Shown one piece after another: positions 1 through 5,862 of a stretch of 5,862 nucleotides of DNA (position 1 is the stretch's first letter; each line of letters begins with the position of its first letter). Location of the stretch: assembly GCA_964474655.1 (NCBI GenBank), contig CAYYTU010000128.1:1-5862 (forward strand), in the 5' to 3' direction. This stretch comes from CAYYTU01 sp964474655. GTDB taxonomy: Bacteria; Chloroflexota; Anaerolineae; B4-G1. A model generated the notes under the pieces. That model was not told the origin of the DNA. It was given only the letters and a program-made list of their open reading frames with translations, and searched no databases. Both the position numbers and the translations under genes were made by a program.

Positions 1-90
1 AGAAGCTTGGTCGAGAACACTGTGAAATTCTCGGACCTGACGGAGGAAGACATCAGGGCTGTGCTGGAAGATGTACTGGCGAGGCTTTGA
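1..90 (+). CDS. C-terminal end of an upstream gene (partial)
   Basis: Frame 1 is open from the first base and ends at TGA 88-90, giving 29 residues (RSLVENTVKFSDLTEEDIRA, then VLEDVLARL). The acidic, amphipathic helical ending (DLTEEDIRAVLEDVL) looks like a genuine protein C-terminus. The start lies outside the window. The gene is on the same strand as everything downstream and ends 71 nt before the next start. From context it could be the end of a BrxC-like (DUF6079-type) ATPase, which would fit a type 4 BREX locus. A tail like this is also seen in small DUF433-type proteins. The fragment is too short to choose, so the identity is inference only. Confidence 0.6.
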   Translation, partial: RSLVENTVKFSDLTEEDIRAVLEDVLARL

Positions 91-161
91 ACCTGGTTTT
101 CAATAAAGTGATAGCCAGATAGCGGTGAGTAGGTCAGAGGAGCAACGAAGAGAAGTAAGCG

Positions 162-491
162 ATGATAGAAGACGAAGCCTTAGAACGCGTGCGGAGGTTC
201 ATGAATGTGCCTGACGGGCGCATGCAGGAGATAAGCGGCTATGAAGGAGAACGCGTTGGTGAGCCCCTCACTGGACGCCAAGGCACCTTCCACCGTGATT
301 TCTACAAAGGGTACAGGGGTGAGTCTATGACCGAAGCCCTGAGCGAGTACACCTGGAGCAATCTAGGTTGGAGGCTCGGCGTCATTCTGCGGGCGGCAAC
401 CGGTGGGGATCTACCGCGCGATGACCAGAAGAAGATCGCCGGTCTGCTTTTCAATATGCTGTCTCACCTGCAAGCCGAGACGATTGAGTGA
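162..491 (+). CDS. Small hypothetical protein, 109 aa
   Basis: I do not recognise this family. The protein is soluble, with no signal peptide, membrane segment or cysteine. The N-terminal third is charged and helical (EDEALERVRRFM). The middle (about residues 20-50) is rich in Gly, Arg and Tyr and probably loop or strand. The C-terminal half carries a segment YTWSNLGWRLGVIL (about residues 63-76) that looks like a conserved core, followed by a final helix ending in HLQAETIE. ATG 162 is the first possible start because an in-frame TAA sits at 156-158. A purine-rich GAAGAGAAG lies about 6 nt upstream and a better AGGAG is farther away at 138-142. The gene follows the preceding stop by 71 nt and is probably co-transcribed with that gene. 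A strong hairpin begins 6 nt after its stop. It may be an accessory protein of the defence island, by location only. Confidence 0.65.
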   Translation: MIEDEALERVRRFMNVPDGRMQEISGYEGERVGEPLTGRQGTFHRDFYKGYRGESMTEALSEYTWSNLGWRLGVILRAATGGDLPRDDQKKIAGLLFNMLSHLQAETIE

Positions 492-497
492 CACAAT

Positions 498-527
498 GAC
501 AATCTGGAGAGAAGACTCCAGATTGTC
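498..527 (+). terminator. Perfect 12-bp hairpin after the 109-aa gene
   Basis: The arms GACAATCTGGAG (498-509) and CTCCAGATTGTC (516-527) are exact reverse complements around a 6-nt loop, AGAAGA. The hairpin starts 6 nt after the stop codon at 489-491, as expected for a transcript end. No U-tract follows (the next bases are TCGCGTGATG), so it is not a canonical intrinsic terminator. It may be a U-less terminator, a 3'-end stabilising structure, or a protein-binding site. Confidence 0.5.
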
Positions 528-758
528 TCGCGTGATGACAAGCAGGAAAGCAAATTCCAATGAATGAAATGGCGGTAAGCAGGAATGTCTAGTAGTCTCT
601 GGGAGTCGATTATTAATCTCAAACATAGCATGCGAGAATGTGCGTTTCCTAATGCTTGCAGAAGTATACACCTGCTATGACGTTAACAAGTAACTGGGCC
701 GAATAGAGGTTGATTGGGTTCTTAACATCTACTCAAAGGTTGGTAGGAGCTCTACATT

Positions 759-1979
759 ATGAGCAAAAGAGGAAAAGACAAAAGATCTACAGACGAGGAG
801 ACGACTCACAGACCTCCGAATGTATGGGGATGGATTTGGAACAAAATACCAGCTCAGCTTAGGCCGATAGCCCTTTATCTTGTCTTGTTCTGTCTGACGT
901 TGAGCTTCGTGTTGGGCATTGCAAAAGAAGCAAAGAATGTATTTGGGAATCGGCCTGATCCGACTCCCACGTTGTCGTTGACGTGGACACGTCCCAAAGT
1001 TGTACATATTGTACGCGAACACAAGTCATTTGATCATTGTGCTCACGACGCGTATATTTTGCCGACTGAGAGTGTTGCTGAGGTCTCTACGGCCTCTTCG
1101 GACAACCACTCAGAGAAGCTGCAAAGACACGGTTACCCGATTGCACCCGCAGCGTTATGGCTCACTGTTCTTCAAGAAAGAAGATCTGAGTTCGATCAGC
1201 TCGTCGTTACCTCACTTGAACTTCACATTGAGGAAAACAGGCCCTTGCCGGAGTCCACCGCGTTGGTCCTCGAGTTTGGGACTTGTGCGTCGCAGTATCT
1301 CCCACCTAACAAACTGGGGTACCTGCAGATCGACCCCACTCGTAGGACCTATGATGTTCTTCATCCTCGTATGACAAGTCCGCTTGTCGCTGGTGTCGAA
1401 GTAGTATCTTCTGGCGGGGTTGGTGCTTCTCGGGTTGAGGTGAACGCCCTCAAGCCCGGAATCTATAAGCTAAGCTTAAGCGGTGAGTACGCTCTCAATG
1501 GAAGGCAATTCAAGTTTGGTCCTTTGACTTACTCTATGGCAGTTCCCGATTATGGAAAAGTCCAATCTCTCTACTATTCTGATTTTGGGGAGTGGTTAGG
1601 ACCCGAAGATCCAGATGCTCTTATTAATGAGTTGCTGACAACAACGCGGAGGGCTTATCTAAAAACTGAGCTTATTAAAAATGGGCAGACTGCTGGAGGA
1701 TTGCAAGGATCGTATTTCTATGTCGTGAACATGGGAAAGGATGTTGACCTGACGGGCTGGATTTTGGCTAGAAAATCTGGGGGAGAGTATCGATTCCCAA
1801 CGTTTGTCTTAAAGGCGGGTTCTGGGGTACGCATTTGGGAGAGGCAGGGATCCAACACCAATCGAGACTTATTTGGTGCGTCTGAACTCTTCGCAGAGAC
1901 AACCGATCCAACAGATGCTATCCAGTTTTTGGATCGAGATGGCAACTTGGTTTCTCATATCCCAATAAGCCTGAAATGA
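759..1979 (+). CDS. Membrane-anchored lamin-tail-domain (LTD) protein, 406 aa
   Basis: Residues 1-35 are basic and polar (KRGKDKR near the start). Residues 36-55 (PIALYLVLFCLTLSFVLGIA) form one membrane helix. The positive charge before it suggests the N-terminus is inside and the rest outside. Residues about 75-262 are beta-rich and unrecognised. They hold C94 and C176, the only cysteines outside the helix, which could form a disulfide. Residues about 315-405 match the lamin-tail domain pattern: NMGKDVDLTGWILA, then YRFPTFVLKAGSGVRIW, NRDLFG, and DAIQFLDRDGNLV. LTDs are immunoglobulin-like folds found at the ends of many secreted bacterial proteins and nucleases, but no catalytic domain is visible here. 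ATG 759 is supported by AGGAG at 745-749 and an in-frame TAG at 744-746. The gene is AT-richer than pglZ and brxL and has its own flanking spacers, so it may be separate cargo in the island. LTD assignment is good; function is unknown. Confidence 0.85.
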   Translation: MSKRGKDKRSTDEETTHRPPNVWGWIWNKIPAQLRPIALYLVLFCLTLSFVLGIAKEAKNVFGNRPDPTPTLSLTWTRPKVVHIVREHKSFDHCAHDAYILPTESVAEVSTASSDNHSEKLQRHGYPIAPAALWLTVLQERRSEFDQLVVTSLELHIEENRPLPESTALVLEFGTCASQYLPPNKLGYLQIDPTRRTYDVLHPRMTSPLVAGVEVVSSGGVGASRVEVNALKPGIYKLSLSGEYALNGRQFKFGPLTYSMAVPDYGKVQSLYYSDFGEWLGPEDPDALINELLTTTRRAYLKTELIKNGQTAGGLQGSYFYVVNMGKDVDLTGWILARKSGGEYRFPTFVLKAGSGVRIWERQGSNTNRDLFGASELFAETTDPTDAIQFLDRDGNLVSHIPISLK

Positions 1980-2032
1980 CCGCTAATTCTCACATAGTCT
2001 CCAGACTTGAGCCTGTTTGGCGGTATACATTT

Positions 2033-2067
2033 GAAGATCGATCATATACTTCTCCCGTGATCTTTTT
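2033..2067 (+). terminator. Weak intrinsic terminator-like hairpin after the LTD gene
   Basis: AAGATC (2034-2039) pairs with GATCTT (2059-2064), extended by a G-T wobble on each end. The loop is long, about 17 nt, and the right arm runs into a T-run (2063-2067). It sits about 55 nt after the LTD stop codon. An alternative pairing GATCA (2040-2044) with TGATC (2058-2062) uses the same T-run. The stem is short and not GC-rich, so termination would be inefficient. Confidence 0.3.
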
Positions 2068-2089
2068 GGCAGTGTTGATGTCTCGAAAG

Positions 2090-2119
2090 CCCTGTGAGCG
2101 TTGTCCCAGGTTCGCAGGG
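2090..2119 (+). other. Stem-loop in the spacer upstream of pglZ
   Basis: CCCTGTGA (2090-2097) pairs with TCGCAGGG (2112-2119): eight pairs including one G-T wobble, with a 14-nt loop. No T-run follows. It could be a structured leader or operator element of the pglZ-brxL transcript, or a chance pairing. Confidence 0.22.
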
Positions 2120-2145
2120 TAAGCTAGCCTGTGCATTCGTATAAA

Positions 2146-2158
2146 TAGGTTCGACCTA
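2146..2158. promoter_or_regulatory. Small palindrome in the AT-rich pglZ upstream region (possible operator/promoter)
   Basis: TAGGT-TCG-ACCTA is an inverted repeat of five bases around a 3-nt centre, lying 33-45 nt before the GTG start of pglZ. It overlaps AT-rich hexamers that could act as -10 elements (TATAAA at 2140-2145, TAATAT at 2157-2162). No good -35 box is seen at the right distance from either. BREX operons are often controlled by a WYL-type regulator (BrxR) that binds inverted repeats near the promoter, so an operator here is plausible. The arms are short and no regulator gene is in view. Confidence 0.3.
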
Positions 2159-2176
2159 ATATACAAATTCTCACTT

Positions 2177-2185
2177 GGGGAGGGG
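2177..2185 (+). promoter_or_regulatory. Ribosome binding site that fixes the GTG start of pglZ
   Basis: GGGGAGGGG ends 5 nt before GTG 2191. The nearby ATG at 2186 is out of frame with the long coding region, so the strong purine tract and spacing decide for the GTG start. Confidence 0.65.
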
Positions 2186-2190
2186 ATGAC

Positions 2191-4563
2191 GTGCGGCAGA
2201 TTACGGTTCATCAAGACTACGGCGATCTTTTGGGCAAAGAGGAGGCAGAGCAGCATATCGCCGATGTGGCAGACTACGTGCCTGTCTATCGCGCGGTCGC
2301 CGAGGCTTTGCGCCAGGATGAATCGTTGACCGTCTCCATCGAGCGTGAGGCCAGGGTCTGCGAGGCCTGGCTCAGGAGGATGGCCGAGCAGCGAGGGGAA
2401 GGACACTTCACGTTCATCGACGTGACCCCGCGATCGCGGTTGGCAGAACGGTGGAATGTCGAGGTGCCGACCTGGGTCAGCGACCGAGCCATCCAACGGG
2501 CCGGGTTGCTGAACGAGCCGGTATCCGGGCGTCCAGGGGAGAGATTCCAAGACGCTGTGCTGCGCCATTTCTACAACCCACATCTGACACACCCTCGGCT
2601 CCCGATGCTTCAGATCGTCGATCTGTTGAACGACCTCAGGGAAGGCCCCTCAACAAACACAAGCGGAACGAGGCTTCTGCAGCGAGTCTACCGGCGTCGA
2701 TTGGATCGCTGGATGGACACTGCCAGGAGTGAAGGAGAGCGTCTGTTGGTGCAACTTCTACGTGACGACCTGGATGAGCTATATGAGGTGCTGGCCCAGT
2801 TCAAGGTCCTGCGTGGGTATCCCCCTCGGATAGGCCAACGAGCGATGGAAGAGCGATTTGACCAGCTGCGCATCCTGGACCTCAACTTGGCTGGTTTGAC
2901 CATAGTGGAGGAGGATATCCCGGAGGCGGTCGATCAGATCAAGGTGCACCTAAACCAGAAGGTACAAGGAGAGGCATCTGTTGATCTCGCGGAAACCTTG
3001 TTGGCGCAGGTGAGCGGGGAGCTCGAGATCGAGTTTCGGGCGCTTCACCGACTGATCGTCGAGCATGATATCCCTGTTGAGCGTTCGTTGGTTAACCGCG
3101 TGCGTGAGCGATTTGCCCCGATCAGAAGGCGTGTGATGGACGAGATGGAGGAGCTGGCGCTCCACGCGCCTCCCGACCGCCCAAAACCTCCGGATCCAGA
3201 TGGCGACTGGGATGCAGACCGCTGGATACAGTGGGCCGTCGAAGCTTACCTGCCCTACCGGTTCTGGCTCGAGGAGACGGAGAGGCACGACAAGGAGGTC
3301 GCAAACTACGGGGCGGCTTACGCTGATTGGCTCGCCGATCGCTACCCCCAGCTGCGTCCGACTTTCCCTCACACGGTCTACCGCGCTCTGCACAACCAGA
3401 TGGAGCACCTGGAGGGGGACAGCCCGGTTCTCTTCGTCGTCATCGATAACTTCAACTATAAGTTTCTCAATCACCTTGAGCGGCGACTTGAGAACGTTGG
3501 TTTCTACTGTTCCGAGCGAACTCCCTATCTGGCGATGCTCCCGACCTGCACCGAGGTCAGCAAGAAGTGCCTCTTCACCGGCAGCCCGGAGCCTTTCGGA
3601 GAGACCGGCTACGAACGGCCGATTCGCGATGCTTGGCAGCGACGGCTCGGCGACCTCGGTTTGCGCTATCTTCCGTACCTTGGGTCACTGAAAGAGGTCG
3701 AAGAACGCGAACACGACGTCTACTTCCTGAACCACACATTGATAGACGACGCATTGCACACGTCCGAGAAAAAGCTAGGATTCTCCCACGCCAAGGCCGT
3801 CCGCCGTCGCCTCGGCGATCTCGTGGATGCTATCGAGAAGTTTGCCCGGCGCATCGGGTCCGAGCGAGAGTTGACGGTGATCGTCTGCTCCGATCACGGC
3901 TCGACGCGCATTCCGGCCGAGGCGGCCAATCTCATCGACCAGGCGTTTTACGAGGAGCGGCTCGATGATCCGCATCACAGATACATCGCGGTGAGCGATG
4001 ACGATATGGAGGCATTACCGGATAACGTCGACTTCGAATGCTACCGTTTCCGGCGCCAGGTCTTCGGTCTGAACACCAATTACGTCGTGGCGCGGGGCTA
4101 TGGTCGCTTCAAGGAGACCGATGAGACAACCTATGTCCACGGCGGCTTGACGCCGGAGGAGACGATTGTGCCGTTGAGCGTATTCCAGCCCGTGGTCGAG
4201 GCGCCCAGGGCGCTGACGGTGCGCTTGCTGGAGGACGAGTTCCGGTACGGCGCCAAGGCCACCATCCACCTGGAGCTGGTGAACGTCAATCCGTACCCCT
4301 GCCTCGACCTGCGAGTCGAGGTGCTCGATGAGAATGTTGACTGCGAGCCGGTTGAACTGGAGGCGTTGGGAGGCCACGAGGACATTGAACTGAACGTACC
4401 GGCTCGAATCTGGCGGCGTGACGAAGAGGTGACCAGTCTACGCTTGCAGGTTTCCTACCAGGCCCTGGGCGAGCGGAGACAGCAAGTGGAGGAGTTAGCA
4501 ATCACGATGCGATCGATGATGGAAAGCGGTTTCGACCTGGAGGATTTAGATGGAACCCTTTGA
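2191..4563 (+). CDS. pglZ: BREX phosphatase-like protein PglZ, 790 aa
   Basis: PglZ is a core BREX component of the alkaline phosphatase superfamily, a probable metal-dependent phosphohydrolase or nuclease whose exact substrate is unsettled. Residues about 1-325 are an N-terminal, mostly helical region. A Pro/Asp-rich linker (about 326-340) leads into the PglZ domain (about 345-665). Visible metal-site motifs are PVLFVVIDNFNY with D419, the Thr/Ser-rich LPTCTEVSKK (450-459) expected to hold the nucleophile, VIVCSDHGST with D568 and H569, and YVHGGLTPEETIVP with H650. Residues about 671-775 look like a beta-sandwich (TVRLLEDEFRYG, IHLELVNVNPYP). The length is normal for the family and the frame is intact, so the protein is probably functional. 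The start is GTG. The 3' end overlaps the next gene by 14 nt, which implies translational coupling with brxL, the usual neighbour in types 1 and 4. GC is higher than in the preceding gene. Confidence 0.92.
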   Translation: MRQITVHQDYGDLLGKEEAEQHIADVADYVPVYRAVAEALRQDESLTVSIEREARVCEAWLRRMAEQRGEGHFTFIDVTPRSRLAERWNVEVPTWVSDRAIQRAGLLNEPVSGRPGERFQDAVLRHFYNPHLTHPRLPMLQIVDLLNDLREGPSTNTSGTRLLQRVYRRRLDRWMDTARSEGERLLVQLLRDDLDELYEVLAQFKVLRGYPPRIGQRAMEERFDQLRILDLNLAGLTIVEEDIPEAVDQIKVHLNQKVQGEASVDLAETLLAQVSGELEIEFRALHRLIVEHDIPVERSLVNRVRERFAPIRRRVMDEMEELALHAPPDRPKPPDPDGDWDADRWIQWAVEAYLPYRFWLEETERHDKEVANYGAAYADWLADRYPQLRPTFPHTVYRALHNQMEHLEGDSPVLFVVIDNFNYKFLNHLERRLENVGFYCSERTPYLAMLPTCTEVSKKCLFTGSPEPFGETGYERPIRDAWQRRLGDLGLRYLPYLGSLKEVEEREHDVYFLNHTLIDDALHTSEKKLGFSHAKAVRRRLGDLVDAIEKFARRIGSERELTVIVCSDHGSTRIPAEAANLIDQAFYEERLDDPHHRYIAVSDDDMEALPDNVDFECYRFRRQVFGLNTNYVVARGYGRFKETDETTYVHGGLTPEETIVPLSVFQPVVEAPRALTVRLLEDEFRYGAKATIHLELVNVNPYPCLDLRVEVLDENVDCEPVELEALGGHEDIELNVPARIWRRDEEVTSLRLQVSYQALGERRQQVEELAITMRSMMESGFDLEDLDGTL

Positions 4564-5842
4564 GCAAAAGGCTCTTGACTACTACGGCGAGGTTGTGATC
4601 AACAAGCACCTGATCCATGAGGCCGGGTTCGGAGCCCGGGCGATACCGGCTTACGTTGGGGAGTGGATTCTATCTCACTACGTCAAAGGCGGACAACTCA
4701 CCGAGGAGACCCGGGACAAGATCGCCACTTTCATCAACAAGTACTTCCCCCCCAAGGGGCAGAAGGATGACATCAAGAACCGGATGCTGAACGGCGAAAG
4801 GGTGAGGCTTCTGGATGATTATCGCGTGGCTGTCAATCTGAAGACCGGCAAGCGCAGGCTGCACATTCCCCTCCTCGACGTCACCGATGCTCGCGTTGCC
4901 AAGGGAATCGTGGGGGAGAACGAGTTGCTGGTCACCAGCGGGGTGTGGGGCCTGGGCGACTTGATGTACGTACCCCCCGAGGCATCAGACGATCATGGGC
5001 GCATCTGGATGCGCGAGTTCCGTCCCTTCCAGGTCACGAGCGTCGATGTAACCTACTTCCGTGACTGTCGGCAACACTTCTCCTTTGAAGAATGGCTGGA
5101 TTTGATGGTTTCCAGCATCGGGTTCAACCCCCACGCCGTCAACCATGAACAGAAGATGTTGCTCATCACCCGCCTGATTCCCCTGGCCGAGCCGCGGGTC
5201 AACATTATGGAGCTGGCTCCGAAGGGAACGGGGAAGTCCTTTGTCTACGACAACCTGTCCCGCTACGCGCGCGTCATCGGCGGCGGCAAGATCACGCCCG
5301 CGGTTCTGTTCCACAACCTGAGGACGCACACGCCGGGCCTTATCACTCGTTACGACACCATCGTGCTCGACGAGATCCAGAGCGTGCGCGGTGACAGCGC
5401 CGGCGAGCTTGCGGCCGGGCTGAAGGTCTATATGGAATCCGGCCGGTACAGTCGAGGGAACAAGACCGGCACCGCTGAGGCTGGCTTTGTGATGCTGGGC
5501 AATATCCCTCTGGACGAGAACCGTCGCCCGATCAACCAGGAGGATGGGCTCTTACGCAACCTCTCCAACTTTATGGAGCAAACGGCCTTTGTGGATCGCG
5601 TGCACGGCCTGATCGCCGGCTGGAAGATGGAGCGGATAACGACCGACACCCCATCCCGTTCACTGGGCTTCAAGGGCGATTTCTTCTCGGAGATTCTGCA
5701 CGTCCTGCGTGGAGAGATGGCCTATGGCGAGTACGTGTCTGAGAACTTGCGTCTCAGGAACTGCGATGACCTGCGCGATCGCAAGGCTATAGGCCGCCTG
5801 GCGACGGGGTATACTAAGAACGGTCACAACCTTTCATTTTGA
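4550..5842 (+). CDS. brxL: BREX AAA+ ATPase BrxL, lacking the Lon-like protease domain (430 aa)
   Basis: BrxL is a AAA+ protein related to MCM-type ring ATPases that assembles on DNA; family members are usually about 670-700 aa with a C-terminal Lon-like domain. The N-terminal part (1-170) follows the family pattern (YYGEVVINKHLI, IPAYVGEWILSHY, LLVTSGVWGLGDL), as does FEEWLDLMVSSIGFNP (about 179-194). The AAA+ module shows Walker A APKGTGKS (223-230, Ala in place of the usual first Gly), Walker B VLDE (272-275), a sensor-1-like LGNIP with N318, and FVDRVHG with a likely arginine finger R350. The pattern continues to RDRKAIGRLATGY (about 409-421), then nine unrelated residues (TKNGHNLSF) and TGA. 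The Lon-like domain is therefore missing. ATG 4550 has GGAGG at 4539-4543, inside pglZ. This is either a disrupted gene or a short natural variant; I favour disruption. Identity as BrxL is strong. Confidence 0.88.
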   Translation: MEPFEQKALDYYGEVVINKHLIHEAGFGARAIPAYVGEWILSHYVKGGQLTEETRDKIATFINKYFPPKGQKDDIKNRMLNGERVRLLDDYRVAVNLKTGKRRLHIPLLDVTDARVAKGIVGENELLVTSGVWGLGDLMYVPPEASDDHGRIWMREFRPFQVTSVDVTYFRDCRQHFSFEEWLDLMVSSIGFNPHAVNHEQKMLLITRLIPLAEPRVNIMELAPKGTGKSFVYDNLSRYARVIGGGKITPAVLFHNLRTHTPGLITRYDTIVLDEIQSVRGDSAGELAAGLKVYMESGRYSRGNKTGTAEAGFVMLGNIPLDENRRPINQEDGLLRNLSNFMEQTAFVDRVHGLIAGWKMERITTDTPSRSLGFKGDFFSEILHVLRGEMAYGEYVSENLRLRNCDDLRDRKAIGRLATGYTKNGHNLSF

Positions 5843-5862
5843 GAAACACCCATCCTAGAGTA
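5813..5862. other. Sequence of different character at the brxL break; possible insertion junction
   Basis: From about 5813 BrxL-like coding character stops. The 50 bases to the window end have 20 G or C (40 percent), clearly below the brxL body. The other forward frames also end quickly (TAA at 5814-5816 in one, TAG at 5855-5857 in another) and none encodes the hydrophobic-Pro segment that normally follows the ATGY region. GTATAC at 5809-5814 is a palindrome at the break. This could be the end of an insertion sequence or other element, but no terminal inverted repeat or target duplication can be seen because the element would lie beyond the edge. Confidence 0.35.

Noticed and set aside
411..671. 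86-aa reverse-strand open frame over the end of the 109-aa gene and its hairpin
   Set aside because: It runs through the perfect hairpin and overlaps a better-supported forward gene; no domain is seen.
656..681. Possible promoter TTGCAG with TG-C-TATGAC before the LTD gene
   Set aside because: The spacing is only 14 nt and the hexamers are imperfect; an extended -10 alone is weak evidence.
1990..2592. 200-aa reverse-strand open frame across the pglZ start
   Set aside because: Its 3' part covers the spacer and its 5' part lies antisense to the well-supported N-terminus of PglZ; it has no recognisable domain.
2950..3474. 174-aa reverse-strand open frame inside pglZ
   Set aside because: It lies wholly antisense to the PglZ linker and catalytic domain; the long reverse frame is a by-product of GC-rich codon use.
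3200..3968. Two overlapping forward frames (163 and 133 aa) inside pglZ
   Set aside because: They are Arg/Ser-rich translations in shifted frames with no domain, lying over intact PglZ motifs.
4985..5329. 114-aa reverse-strand open frame inside brxL
   Set aside because: It is antisense to the BrxL sequence leading into and including Walker A and shows no family features.
1..5862. CRISPR array, tRNA or rRNA gene
   Set aside because: No regularly spaced direct repeats and no cloverleaf-like or conserved rRNA sequence were seen on reading the window.

Overview
The window is bacterial DNA of medium-to-high GC with purine-rich Shine-Dalgarno sequences and tightly packed forward-strand genes. I cannot place the host confidently. 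The core is part of a BREX-type anti-phage defence island: a PglZ alkaline-phosphatase-superfamily protein (2191-4563), followed with a 14-nt overlap by a BrxL-type AAA+ ATPase (4550-5842). These two recognisable genes are the basis for calling the region BREX. No methyltransferase (pglX), brxA, brxB or complete brxC lies in the window. brxL occurs in BREX types 1 and 4. The absence of pglX next to pglZ leans towards type 4 (BrxP, BrxC-like, PglZ, BrxL) or a rearranged type 1, but the flanks must decide.

Layout from left to right. Positions 1-90 are the last 29 codons of a forward gene that starts outside the window. Positions 162-491 encode a 109-aa protein of unknown function and are closely followed by a perfect 12-bp hairpin (498-527), a plausible transcript end. 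Positions 528-758 are an AT-richer spacer without a convincing gene. Positions 759-1979 encode a 406-aa protein with one N-terminal membrane anchor, a beta-rich middle and a C-terminal lamin-tail (LTD) domain; its lower GC suggests a separate origin. Positions 1980-2190 hold a weak terminator-like hairpin, a second stem-loop and a small palindrome in an AT-rich segment just upstream of pglZ, the likely control region of the pglZ-brxL unit.

The most striking point is at the right edge. The BrxL reading frame follows the family pattern through the complete AAA+ module up to about residue 421. It then runs into nine unrelated residues and a stop, so the C-terminal Lon-like protease domain expected of BrxL is absent. 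From about 5813 to the window end the sequence is AT-richer, and no other forward frame resumes the family pattern. An insertion or rearrangement breakpoint in brxL is the simplest reading; a natural protease-less BrxL is the alternative. If brxL is broken, the island may be inactive or use an ATPase-only BrxL. In an intact BREX system, PglZ, BrxL and the missing partners block phage DNA replication without degrading host DNA, usually guided by host methylation.
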